The notes below the pieces were generated by a model. It was given only the letters and a program-made list of their open reading frames with translations, made no database searches and was not told the DNA's origin. Shown here piece after piece: positions 17,046 through 25,785 of a DNA stretch of 64,000 nucleotides. Each line of letters starts with the position of its first letter. Position 1 is the first letter of the stretch. The stretch is taken from contig JAWKHS010000028.1 of the NCBI GenBank assembly GCA_041394705.1, positions 7,815-71,814 of the forward strand, written 5' to 3'. The stretch is from Vicinamibacterales bacterium. Its GTDB lineage: Bacteria; Acidobacteriota; Vicinamibacteria; Vicinamibacterales; UBA2999. Made by a program: the position numbers and the translations under genes.

Positions 17046-17518
17046 ATGGCCGAGCTCCACACCTCCCTCTTCGTGCCGCGCCCGCTCGAGGAGGTCTTCG
17101 CCTTCTTCGCGGCGGCCGAGAACCTCCAGCGCATCACCCCGCCCTGGGTCGATTTCCGCATCCTCACGCCGCTTCCCATCGAGATGCGGCCGGGTGCGCT
17201 CATCCACTACCGGCTGAAAGTGCACGGCATCCCGATCCGCTGGCGCACCGAGATCACGGCGTGGGACCCGCCGTATCACTTCGTGGACACGCAGCTGTCG
17301 GGCCCGTATCGCCGCTGGGTGCACACGCACCGCTTCCGTGCCGTGCCGGGGGGCACGCAGGTGGAGGACGACGTGGTCTCGGCGTGCCGGGAGGCTGGCC
17401 CATCGAGCGCCTGTTCGTCCGGCGCGATCTCACCGCCATCTTCACGCACCGGCAGCGCGCGATCCTCGACGTCTTCGGCGCCGAGGCCGACGGACCCATC
17501 GCGGTGGACTTCGGCTGA
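17046..17518 (+). pseudogene. SRPBCC ligand-binding protein with one frameshift
   Basis: The frame from ATG 17046 reads LHTSLFVPRPLEEVFAFFA, then NLQRITPPWVDFRIL, and RRWVHTHRF, a polyketide cyclase/dehydrase-type SRPBCC domain. At about 17380-17395 the frame is lost after QVEDDVV. The expected continuation (GGWPIERLFVRRDLTAIFTHRQ ... AVDFG) is in another frame and ends at 17518. One indel explains this. The joined length is about 157 residues, normal for the family. It could be a base-call error or a true lesion. Confidence 0.7.
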
Positions 17519-17587
17519 CGCGCGCGCCGGCCGCCTGCCCCGACGCGCTCCAGCACGCGTCGGGCAGGGCGGCACGCCGGTGGCTCA

Positions 17588-18535
17588 TCAGGCGCCCGGC
17601 CCGCCGGCGGCCGACGGCGGTGCGTCGTCCAGGCGCAGGAAGCGGGCGGCGTTTCCGTACAGGATGTCGCGTCGCTGCGCGTCGGACAGGAACGGGGCCT
17701 GGCGGATCGCCTCGATTCCGGCGCCGATCTTCTCCGGCCAGAGCATCTGGTCCGACCCGAACATGATGCGCTTCTCCAGGCCCGCCCGCACGAAGGCCTG
17801 CAGGTAGTCGTTGAAGGCCTCGCGCGGAATCACCCAGGTGATCGTGGACACGTCGGCGTAGAGCTGCGGGTACTGCGTCATCATGGCGATCATCTGGTCG
17901 CGGAACGGGTAGCCGGCATTCTCGACGTAGAGCCGCAGCGTCGGATGGCGGACGAGGACGTCTTCCAGCAGGAGCGGGCTGCCCGCTGACGACCGGAAGC
18001 CGGGCAGGTACGGCCCGATGCCCAGCGTGTGGATGAGCACCGGCACGTCGCGCTCGTCCGCGAGCGCGAAGTACGGCTCGAGCCGCGGATCGTTCGGCGC
18101 GATGCCGTTCAGCTGCGTGGCGATCTCGCCCACGCCGCGCAGATGCCCGGCGTCGAACTCCTTCGTCAGCGCCTCTACCGCCGGCATCCCCGGTTCGAGG
18201 ACGAACGGCGCCGGAATGAACCGGTCGGGCGCCGCGCGCATCCAGGCGCGCACGGTCTCGGGCGCCCCGCTGAGGAATCCCTTGACGACGTGGTCACGGT
18301 CCATCGCCTCGAGCGTTCGTGTCAGGGCCTCCTCGCTGGTGGCCGCCGCATGGCCGTCGCCCGTGCAGGGCTCGGGCCGGCAGAGCGATGGAGCGCCGCC
18401 TGGTACGCCTGGCGGCTCGAACGCGTGCATGTGCATGTCGATGATCGGCGGCGCCTGAGCCGTCGCCGCGGGGGTGAGCGCCGGCAGCAGCAACGCCGCC
18501 GCCAGCACGGTCGAGATCGGATAGGCGCGAGTCAT
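17588..18535 (-). CDS. Exported amidohydrolase (Amidohydro_2 family)
   Basis: A 315-residue TIM-barrel amidohydrolase with a Sec signal (AALLLPALTPAATAQA). IIDMHMHAFEPP gives the HxH metal site. PVLIHTLGI (about residue 172), a later VENAG and the GSDQMLWPE aspartate near residue 260 complete the Amidohydro_2 pattern (TatD/ACMSD-like relatives). A decarboxylase or lactone/amide hydrolase role is possible. It is divergent from the PD40-amidohydrolase fusion, suggesting related metabolism. Confidence 0.8.
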   Translation of the reverse strand: MTRAYPISTVLAAALLLPALTPAATAQAPPIIDMHMHAFEPPGVPGGAPSLCRPEPCTGDGHAAATSEEALTRTLEAMDRDHVVKGFLSGAPETVRAWMRAAPDRFIPAPFVLEPGMPAVEALTKEFDAGHLRGVGEIATQLNGIAPNDPRLEPYFALADERDVPVLIHTLGIGPYLPGFRSSAGSPLLLEDVLVRHPTLRLYVENAGYPFRDQMIAMMTQYPQLYADVSTITWVIPREAFNDYLQAFVRAGLEKRIMFGSDQMLWPEKIGAGIEAIRQAPFLSDAQRRDILYGNAARFLRLDDAPPSAAGGPGA

Positions 18536-18654
18536 GATCCCTCCTTCTCCTGGACAGACGACGGGCCGCCGTGTTCAGTCCCCGCGGCCCAGGACGGGCC
18601 GACGTCGCCGCCCGCCCGGCGGCCGTCCGTCCATGGCTGAGGTGGCCGCGCGAA

Positions 18655-18687
18655 GCGGGGCGCGAGCCGCGTTATCATGCGCCCCGC
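18655..18687 (+). promoter_or_regulatory. Inverted repeat around a candidate -10 element
   Basis: GCGGGGCGC (18655-18663) and GCGCCCCGC (18679-18687) form a perfect 9-bp inverted repeat. Between them lies TATCAT (18673-18678), a good -10 hexamer about 100 bases before the GTG of the following gene. A repressor operator covering the promoter is plausible; a hairpin is the alternative. Confidence 0.4.
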
Positions 18688-18774
18688 TCACGCACCGTGG
18701 CGGCGCCGGACGGCGCCCCACCGTTCGTCCCCGCGGCCGTCCATCACGACGTCCGCGGCGGGCCCGGAGGCCTC

Positions 18775-21700
18775 GTGTCGAGACACCGCACACTCATCGT
18801 TCCCGCCCTCGCGCTGCTGGCCGTCCACACCGTGGGCGCACGTCAGCAGCCGGCGGCGCCGGCCACGCCCGCGGCCGACTCGCTGGTGCTGCAGACCGAA
18901 CGCACCATCGACTTCACGACCGACGAGGTCACGTGGATGTCGATCGACGTGTCGCCCGACGGGCGCACCATCGTGTTCGACCTGCTGGGCGACCTCTACA
19001 CGCTGCCCATCGAGGGCGGCGAGGCGCGCCGCATCGTCGGCGGCCTGTCGTTCGAGAGCCAGCCCACGTGGTCGCCCGACGGCACGACCATCGCTTTCCT
19101 CTCGGACCGGACGGGCGTCGAGAACCTGTGGATCGCCGACGCGGACGGATCGAACCCGCGCGCCGTCAGCAAGGACGGCCGCACCGGCGATCGGCCGCAG
19201 ATCATGGCCTCGCCCGCGTGGACGCCAGACGGGCACTACCTCGTCGTCTCGAAGGCGCGGCCGCCTGATCCGGGCACGTTCTGGCTCTACATGTACGATC
19301 GCGATGGCGGCACGGGCGTGCGCGTGGGCGCTCCCCCGCCGCCCGAGCGCGGACCGGACGCCACGGGACCGCCCCCGCCTCCCCCACCGAACCGCCTCGG
19401 CGCGGTGGTCTCGCCCGACGGGCGATTCATCTACTACGCGCAGCGCAACGGCACCTTCACCTACAACGCCCGGTTTCCGCTGTGGCAGATCTACCGCCAC
19501 GACCGCGACACCGGCGACGTCTCGCAGGTGACCAACGCGCAAGGGAGCGCGATGCGGCCCACCTTGTCGCCCGACGGCAAGTGGCTGGTGTTCGCCACGC
19601 GCTACAAGACGGGGACCGGACTCCGCCTCAGGAACCTCGAGACGGGCGCCGAGCGGTGGCTGGCGTACCCGGTGACGCGCGACGACCAGGAGTCGCGGGC
19701 CAGTCGCGACACGATGCCGCGCTACGACTTCCTCCCCGACGGACAGGCGATCGTCGTACCGGTGGACGGCAAGCTCCAGCGGATCGACGTCGCCACCGGC
19801 GCCGCCACGCCCATTCCCTTCACCGCGCGCGTGCAGACCGCGATCGCGGCCCGCGCCTACACGCCGATCCGGATCGAGGACGGCCCCATGGTGCGCGCGC
19901 GTCTCATCCGCTGGCCGCGGCTGTCGCCCGACGGCTCGACGCTGGTCTTCAGCGCCTTGAACCACCTCTACGCGATGGCGATGCCCTCCGGCACCCCGCG
20001 GCGGCTCACGACGGGCGACGAGGGTGAGTTCATGCCCACGTGGGCGCCGGACGGTCGCTCCGTCGTGTACGCGACCTGGACGAGCACCGGCGGCCACCTG
20101 AAACGCGTGGACGCGGCTGGCGGCACGCCCACCACGCTGACGGCGTTCGAGGGCTATTACCTCGACCCGGTCTTCACGCCCGACGGCGCGCGTCTCGCGT
20201 TCCTCGCGGGCGCCGCCGCGGACCAGTTGAACGCCATCATGCTCGACACGCCCCCGCCCGATGCCGACGGCCCGGACGCGCCCGGGGAGATCAGCGGCAT
20301 CTCGCCCCCGAACACGCTGGAGATCCGCACCATGCCGGCCACCGGCGGCACGCAGACGCTCGTGGCCTCCGCGCAGGGTGGGCGCGACCTCCACTTCACC
20401 ACGCGCGATCCCGACCGCGTCTACTTCACGACCCGCCGGGGCCTCGCATCGGTGACGCTCGGCGGCCTGGATCGCCGAACCCACCTTCGCGTCCGCGGCA
20501 TCGGGCCGGGCAGCAACCCGCCGGCCGCCGACGAGATCCGCCTCTCGCCGGACGGAACCCGCGCGTTCGTGAGCCTCCAGGGACGCCATCACCTCTTCTT
20601 CGTGCCCAGGGCCGGCCGCGAGACCGTGGACGTCCGGATCCAGAGCCGCGGCGACGCGTCCGTCCCGGTGACGCACCTGTCGGCGCAGGGCGGCGACTAT
20701 CTGAACTGGAACCGCGAGGGCACGGCGGTCACGTGGGCGCTCGGCGCCCAGTTCTTCCAGCAGCCTGTCGGCGCGGCGGAGCCCCAGCGGGTCGACGTGG
20801 TCGTCGAGGTCCCCCGGGCCCGCCCGTCGGGCTCGGTGCTGCTCACGGGCGGCCGCGTCATCACCATGAACGGCGACGAGGTGCTGGAGCAGGGCGACGT
20901 CCTCGTCACCGACAACCGGATCGCCGCCGTGGGGCCGCGGGGGAAGGTGCCGGCCGCGGCGGGCGTCCGGCGGATCGACCTTCGCGGCAAGACGGTGATG
21001 CCGGGATTCGTGGACGTGCACGCGCACATGTGGGCGCCGCGCGGCCTGCACCAGACGGCCGTGTGGCAGTACTACGCCAACCTCGCCTACGGCGTCACGA
21101 CGTCGCGCGATCCGCAGACCTCCACCCCGGACGTCTTCGCCTACGCGGACATGGTCGATGCCGGGATGATGCCGGGCCCGCGCGTCTTCGCCACCGGCCC
21201 CGGCGTCTTCTCCACGTCGGGCATCGACTCGCGCGAGGCCGCCGTCAACTACATCCGGAAGTACAAGGAGGCGTACCGCACCAACACGCTGAAGCAGTAC
21301 GTCGCCGGCGACCGCATCGTGCGCCAGTGGATCATCCAGGCCTGCCAGGAGCTGGGCCTGACGCCGACCATCGAGGGCTCGCTCGACCTGAAGCTGAACC
21401 TGACCCAGATGATGGACGGCTACACCGGCCAGGAGCACAGCCTGCCGATCCTGCCCCTCCACAGGGACGTCGTGGAGTTCGTGGCGCGCACGAAGACCTT
21501 CTACACGCCGACCATCCTCGTGGCCTACGGCGCGCCCTGGAGCGAGAACTACTACTTCGAGACCGAGAACACGGTGGGCGACGCGAAGCTGAACACGTGG
21601 ATCCCGAACGAGCTCCTCGACACCATGATCCGGCGCCGCGGGCAATGGTTCATCCCCGAGGAGTACGGCCACACCAAGATCGGAAAGCAGGTGGCCGACA

Positions 21701-22068
21701 TCGTCCACGCCGGCGGCCGGGCCGGCCTCGGCAGCCATGGCCAGCTGCAGGGCCTGGGCGCGCACTGGGAGACCTGGAACCTCGGGTCGGGCGGCCTCAC
21801 GCCGCACGAGACGCTCAAGGTCATCACCATCTTCGGCGCCGAAGCGCTCGGGATGCAGCAGGACGTCGGCTCGATCGAGGCCGGCAAGCTCGCCGACATC
21901 GTCGTGCTGGATGGCAACCCACTCGCGAACCTGCGGAACACGAACACCGTGCGCTACGTGATGAAGAACGGCGAGCTCTTCGAGGCCGATACCCTCAACA
22001 CGATCTGGCCGTCGGCGAAGACCCTGCCGAAGCCCTTCTGGTGGGACACCGCGCCGCCGATCAAGTGA
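18775..22068 (+). CDS. Exported PD40 beta-propeller / amidohydrolase fusion
   Basis: A 1,097-residue secreted protein. After a signal segment (RHRTLIVPALALLAVHTVGA) come at least ten TolB/PD40 propeller repeats with the SPDG motif (for example SPDGRTIVFDLLGDLY, SPDGTTIAF, SPDGKWLVF, SPDGSTLVF). From about residue 690 an amidohydrolase domain follows: GGRVITMNGDEVLEQGDVLV, PGFVDVHAHMW (HxH), GLGSHGQLQG, and KLADIVVLDGNPL at the end. Such fusions are frequent in Acidobacteriota and Gemmatimonadota and probably hydrolyse exported peptides or cyclic amides. GTG 18775 has GGAGG five bases upstream; the open frame continues 5' without signal-like sequence. Confidence 0.85.
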   Translation: MSRHRTLIVPALALLAVHTVGARQQPAAPATPAADSLVLQTERTIDFTTDEVTWMSIDVSPDGRTIVFDLLGDLYTLPIEGGEARRIVGGLSFESQPTWSPDGTTIAFLSDRTGVENLWIADADGSNPRAVSKDGRTGDRPQIMASPAWTPDGHYLVVSKARPPDPGTFWLYMYDRDGGTGVRVGAPPPPERGPDATGPPPPPPPNRLGAVVSPDGRFIYYAQRNGTFTYNARFPLWQIYRHDRDTGDVSQVTNAQGSAMRPTLSPDGKWLVFATRYKTGTGLRLRNLETGAERWLAYPVTRDDQESRASRDTMPRYDFLPDGQAIVVPVDGKLQRIDVATGAATPIPFTARVQTAIAARAYTPIRIEDGPMVRARLIRWPRLSPDGSTLVFSALNHLYAMAMPSGTPRRLTTGDEGEFMPTWAPDGRSVVYATWTSTGGHLKRVDAAGGTPTTLTAFEGYYLDPVFTPDGARLAFLAGAAADQLNAIMLDTPPPDADGPDAPGEISGISPPNTLEIRTMPATGGTQTLVASAQGGRDLHFTTRDPDRVYFTTRRGLASVTLGGLDRRTHLRVRGIGPGSNPPAADEIRLSPDGTRAFVSLQGRHHLFFVPRAGRETVDVRIQSRGDASVPVTHLSAQGGDYLNWNREGTAVTWALGAQFFQQPVGAAEPQRVDVVVEVPRARPSGSVLLTGGRVITMNGDEVLEQGDVLVTDNRIAAVGPRGKVPAAAGVRRIDLRGKTVMPGFVDVHAHMWAPRGLHQTAVWQYYANLAYGVTTSRDPQTSTPDVFAYADMVDAGMMPGPRVFATGPGVFSTSGIDSREAAVNYIRKYKEAYRTNTLKQYVAGDRIVRQWIIQACQELGLTPTIEGSLDLKLNLTQMMDGYTGQEHSLPILPLHRDVVEFVARTKTFYTPTILVAYGAPWSENYYFETENTVGDAKLNTWIPNELLDTMIRRRGQWFIPEEYGHTKIGKQVADIVHAGGRAGLGSHGQLQGLGAHWETWNLGSGGLTPHETLKVITIFGAEALGMQQDVGSIEAGKLADIVVLDGNPLANLRNTNTVRYVMKNGELFEADTLNTIWPSAKTLPKPFWWDTAPPIK

Positions 22069-22074
22069 CGCGCG

Positions 22075-23091
22075 TCACGGCAGCCGATCGCCGGAGCCAC
22101 GGGCCCGCGGGTGGGCGCGGCGATAGACGTCCTTCAGCTGCTCGGCGTTCACGTGCGTGTAGCGTTCGGTGGTCGTGAGGTTCGCGTGGCCCAGGAGCTC
22201 CTGGATGGCGCGCAGGTCCGCGCCGCGCTGGAGGAGGTGCGTCGCGAAGGTGTGCCGGAGCGCGTGCGGGCTGATACCGGCGCGGGTGCTGCACCGCGCG
22301 ACGTACCCCGTGACGAGGCGGTGCACGCTCCGCCCCGTCAGACGGCCGCCCCGCGCGTTCACGAACACGGGCTCGCGGCCGGCGCGGTCGGCCCGGCCCC
22401 GGCCGGTGGCGCGCGCTTCCCCGAGGCGCCCGCGGGCGGACGGCCGCACGGGCGGCGCGATGGCCTGCGCGCGCCGGATCGCCTCCCGGTCCGGCAGCCA
22501 CTGGCGCAGTGCCTGCTCGGCGGACCTGTTGAACGGCACCAAGCGTTCCTTGCCGCCCTTGCCGAGGACGCGGATCATGCGCGCCGGCAGGTGGAGGTCG
22601 TCGAGGTCGAGCCCCACGAGCTCGCTGAGCCGGAGGCCCGACGCGTAGAACAGCTCGAGCATCGCGCGATCGCGCCGGCCGAGCGGCGTCGAGACGTCCG
22701 GCGTCTCGAGCAACGCGGTCATGTCGGGCTCGCTCAGGTGCCGGGGCACCTTTCGATCGAGCTTCGGCGCCACGGCGGCGCCCGACGGGTCGTGCGCGAG
22801 CCACCCTTCCCGGACGAGATACCGCAGGAACGTCTTCACGCCCGACAGCTTGCGCGCGACCGACGCCCGCGCCTGGCCGGCCCGGTTCAACTCGCTGACG
22901 AACGCCCGCACGGAATCGCCGTCCAGGTGCGCCACGCCGAGCGCCGACACCTTCGCGCCGCGCCCGGCCGCGGTCCTGGCCAGGTACTGCTCGACATCGC
23001 TCGCATAGGCGCGCACCGAGTGCGGGGACAGGTGGCGGTTCAGCGCCAGGTGGTCGACGAACGCCTTCAAGGCGTCCTTCACCGGGACCAT
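22075..23091 (-). CDS. xerC: Tyrosine recombinase XerC
   Basis: A 338-residue tyrosine recombinase that resolves chromosome dimers at dif with XerD. The N-terminal SAM-like domain has LALNRHLSPHSVRAYASDVEQYL. Catalytic residues are the arginine in ASGLRLSELVGL, the lysine-containing GKGGKERLVPF, HALRHTFATHLL (H..R), LLGHANL and the nucleophile in TTTERYTHV. A Pro/Arg-rich insertion of about 35 residues (after AIRRAQAIAPP) lengthens the protein over the usual 300. ATG 23091 lies inside the end of trmFO (13-base overlap), so the genes are coupled as in many bacteria. Confidence 0.93.
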   Translation of the reverse strand: MVPVKDALKAFVDHLALNRHLSPHSVRAYASDVEQYLARTAAGRGAKVSALGVAHLDGDSVRAFVSELNRAGQARASVARKLSGVKTFLRYLVREGWLAHDPSGAAVAPKLDRKVPRHLSEPDMTALLETPDVSTPLGRRDRAMLELFYASGLRLSELVGLDLDDLHLPARMIRVLGKGGKERLVPFNRSAEQALRQWLPDREAIRRAQAIAPPVRPSARGRLGEARATGRGRADRAGREPVFVNARGGRLTGRSVHRLVTGYVARCSTRAGISPHALRHTFATHLLQRGADLRAIQELLGHANLTTTERYTHVNAEQLKDVYRRAHPRARGSGDRLP

Positions 23092-24476
23092 GCGTCCAGA
23101 TCCGCGAGCGCGCGGTCGGCCAGGGCCTGCTTCCGGCGCGCCTTGTCCCGCGGCGGCTGCTCCAGCGGCGGCATGATGCCGAAGGTGATGTTCGACGGCT
23201 GGTAGTGCGCGGGGTCGGCGTGCGAGGCGTAGTGGGCGAGGGCCCCGATCGCGGTGGTGCGAGGCGGCGTCAGCGGGGCGTGACCGGCCACGATCCGCGC
23301 GGCGTTCCTGCCGGCGACGAGCCCCGAGGCCGCGGACTCCACGTAGCCCTCGACGCCCGAGATCTGGCCCGCGAACAGCAGGTCCGGGCGGGTGCGCGTC
23401 TGCCACGTCGGCAGGAGCACCTTGGGGCCGCAGATGAAGGTGTTGCGGTGCACCATGCCGAAGCGCACGAACTCGGCGCCGGCCAGGCCCGGGATCATCT
23501 TCAGCACGCGCGCCTGTTCGCCCCACTTCAGCTGCGTCTGGAAGCCGACGAGGCTGTAGTGGTCGCCCGCGATCGTGTCCTGGCGCAGCTGCACGGCGGC
23601 GTAGGGCCGGCGGCCCGTGCGCGGATCCTCGAGCCCGACCGGCTTCATGGGCCCGAAGCGCAGCGTCTCGCGGCCGCGATGCGCCATCACCTCGATCGGC
23701 AGGCAGCCCTCGAAGAACTGCACGCTGTCGAAGTCGTGGATGGAGGCGGACTCGGCGGCGACGAGCGCGTCGTAGAAGGCGTCGTACTCGTCGCGGGTCA
23801 GCGGGCAGTTCAGGTAGTCCCCTTCTCCGTCGTCCACGCCGCACGCCACGCCCGGGGCCTCGGGCTGGGCGGCCGGGGCCGGGCCGGCCCCGCCGGCACG
23901 TGACGGATCGCCGCCGAGGCTGCGCCCCCATCGCGACTGCCGGAACACGACGGTCCGGTCGATGGAGTCGGCCAGCACGATCGGGCTGATGGCGTCGTAG
24001 AAGGCCAGGTGCTCCTCGCCGACGAAGCGCTGGATGGCCTGGGAGAGCGCGTCGGAGGTGAGCGGCCCGGTCGCGACGATCACGGCGTCGCCGGCGGGCG
24101 AGGGCTCCGGCAGTGCCGCGACCTCCTCCCGCCGAAGCTGAATCCGCGGCTGCGCGGCCAGCCGGGCCATCACCTCCCGCGAGAAGACCTCGCGATCGAC
24201 GGCGAGCGCCGCCCCGGCCGGCACCCGCGCCACCTCCGCCGCGGCCATCACCAGCGAGTCGAGTCGCCGCATCTCCTCTTTCAGGAGTCCCACGGCGTTG
24301 TCCAGCTTGTCGCCGCGGAAGGAGTTGCTGCAGACCAGCTCGGCGAGGTGGTCGGTCTTGTGGACGAGCGTGGGCCGGACGGGCCGCATCTCGTGGAGGG
24401 TCACGTCCGCGCCGGCGCGCGCGGCCTGCCATGCCGCCTCGCACCCGGCCAGGCCGCCGCCGATCACGTGAATCAC
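23079..24476 (-). CDS. trmFO: tRNA (uracil-54-C5)-methyltransferase, folate-dependent
   Basis: TrmFO uses methylenetetrahydrofolate and FAD to make ribothymidine 54 in tRNA. The 465-residue protein starts MIHVIGGGLAGCEAAWQAA (FAD dinucleotide site) and has KTDHLAELVCSNSFRGD and PLEVMAHRGR-like PIEVMAHRGRETLRFGPMKPVGLEDP. The catalytic-cysteine segments C-S-N-S-F and FEGCLPIE are present. A 30-residue Ala/Gly/Pro insertion near residue 190 is unusual. GTG start at 24476. It belongs to the dprA-topA-trmFO-xerC set. Confidence 0.93.
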   Translation of the reverse strand: MIHVIGGGLAGCEAAWQAARAGADVTLHEMRPVRPTLVHKTDHLAELVCSNSFRGDKLDNAVGLLKEEMRRLDSLVMAAAEVARVPAGAALAVDREVFSREVMARLAAQPRIQLRREEVAALPEPSPAGDAVIVATGPLTSDALSQAIQRFVGEEHLAFYDAISPIVLADSIDRTVVFRQSRWGRSLGGDPSRAGGAGPAPAAQPEAPGVACGVDDGEGDYLNCPLTRDEYDAFYDALVAAESASIHDFDSVQFFEGCLPIEVMAHRGRETLRFGPMKPVGLEDPRTGRRPYAAVQLRQDTIAGDHYSLVGFQTQLKWGEQARVLKMIPGLAGAEFVRFGMVHRNTFICGPKVLLPTWQTRTRPDLLFAGQISGVEGYVESAASGLVAGRNAARIVAGHAPLTPPRTTAIGALAHYASHADPAHYQPSNITFGIMPPLEQPPRDKARRKQALADRALADLDAWSR

Positions 24477-24480
24477 GGCT

Positions 24481-25716
24481 TCAGTCTACCGGGGTCGTCC
24501 CCTGGCCGGGAGTCCCGGCGGTCCGTGTCATCGCGGCCAGCGCGAAGGCGCCCGTCACGTTCGCCACGGTGCGGACCATGTCGGGGATGGTGTCCACCGC
24601 CAGGAGCAGGCCGATGCCGTCGAGGGGCACGTGCGCCGCGGTGAGCACCGGCACGATGGCGATGATGCTGCCGCCGGGGATGCCGGGCACGGCCGACGAG
24701 GCCACGACGACGGCGACCGCCACCGTCCCCAGATCCACCGGCCCGAGCGCCACGCCGGCCAGGCGCGCGAGGAACAGCACCCCGACGGTCTGCGCCACCG
24801 CGGTGCCGACGTGGAAGATCGACACGGCCAGCGGCAGCACGACCCGGGCGGCCGTGGGCTCGAAGCGGGCGCGCTCCGCCGCCTCGACCAGCACCGGCAG
24901 CGTCGCCAGCGACGACCGCGAGGCGACGGCCACCGCCTGCGCGGGCCACGCGCACGCGGCGAAGACGCGTATCGGCATCCGGCCGAGCGCCGCGACGAGC
25001 GGATACAGCGCGGCGATGGCCAGGGCGGTGAGCGCGACCACCACGACGATGTAGGTGGCCACGGCCCCGGCCGTCGCGAGTCCGGTCCGCGCGGTGAGAG
25101 GCACGGCCAGCGCGAAGACGCCGACAGGCGCCAGGCGGAGGACGCCCGAGACCAGGTGCTGCATCGCCTCGGCCACGCCCTCCGCCACGCCGAGGACCGC
25201 ATCGCGGCGCGCGGGTGCGGATCGGGCGACCGCCAGGCCGAACAGCACCGCGAACACGATGACGGGCAGCATGGCGCCGTCGGACGCCGCCTTGGCGACG
25301 TTCTGCGGCACGAGGTCCCGGACCCACTGCCAGAAGCCCGGCGGCGGCGCGGACGGTGCCGCGGCCCGGTCGGCGGCGGCGGCGATGGCTCCGGGATCGG
25401 GGCCGACGCCGGCGAGGAGCGGATGCGCGACGAGGAGGCTGGCCGCCGTCGTGGCGGTCAGCACCGCCACGGCCAGGACGGCGGCCCGCACGCCGGCGCG
25501 GCCCGCGCCGCCGCCGGCCGCCCTGCCCAGGCTGGCCACGACGAGCGCGGCCACGAGCGGCATGGCGCACATCCGGATCAGATCCACGAACAGCCCGCCG
25601 AGGGCCGCGAAGGCGCCGATGGCCGTCGCCGCGGCCGGCGCGCCCGACCCGGCGAGCGCCAGCCCCAGCAGCCCGCCGCACACGAGGCCCACGAGCACGC
25701 GCGTCGCCAGGGACAT
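24481..25716 (-). CDS. Dicarboxylate/amino-acid:cation symporter (DAACS)
   Basis: A 411-residue membrane protein of the glutamate/aspartate:Na+/H+ symporter family. Typical segments are FVDLIRMCAMPLVAALVV (helix 3), the serine-rich SRSSLATLPVLVEA hairpin (HP1), SIFHVGTAVAQTVG (helix 7), GGSIIAIVPVL (HP2) and DTIPDMVRTVANVTGAFALA (helix 8, substrate-binding D and N). ATG at 25716. It lies between the PQQ dehydrogenase and trmFO, 4 bases before trmFO. The substrate is probably a dicarboxylate, glutamate or a related amino acid. Confidence 0.87.
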   Translation of the reverse strand: MSLATRVLVGLVCGGLLGLALAGSGAPAAATAIGAFAALGGLFVDLIRMCAMPLVAALVVASLGRAAGGGAGRAGVRAAVLAVAVLTATTAASLLVAHPLLAGVGPDPGAIAAAADRAAAPSAPPPGFWQWVRDLVPQNVAKAASDGAMLPVIVFAVLFGLAVARSAPARRDAVLGVAEGVAEAMQHLVSGVLRLAPVGVFALAVPLTARTGLATAGAVATYIVVVVALTALAIAALYPLVAALGRMPIRVFAACAWPAQAVAVASRSSLATLPVLVEAAERARFEPTAARVVLPLAVSIFHVGTAVAQTVGVLFLARLAGVALGPVDLGTVAVAVVVASSAVPGIPGGSIIAIVPVLTAAHVPLDGIGLLLAVDTIPDMVRTVANVTGAFALAAMTRTAGTPGQGTTPVD

Positions 25717-25785
25717 GCGTCGCTCCCTAATGCGCTCGCGGCGGGACGCGGCCGCCGGTACTACCGCGCGACGCGGGCCGGGATC

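Noticed and set aside
18688..21807. Minus-strand frame of 1,039 codons
   Set aside because: It is antisense to the PD40-amidohydrolase fusion, which has clear domains. The antisense product shows no motif.
22075..23091. Integrase of a mobile element
   Set aside because: Coupling to trmFO and synteny with topA and dprA identify it as chromosomal XerC.
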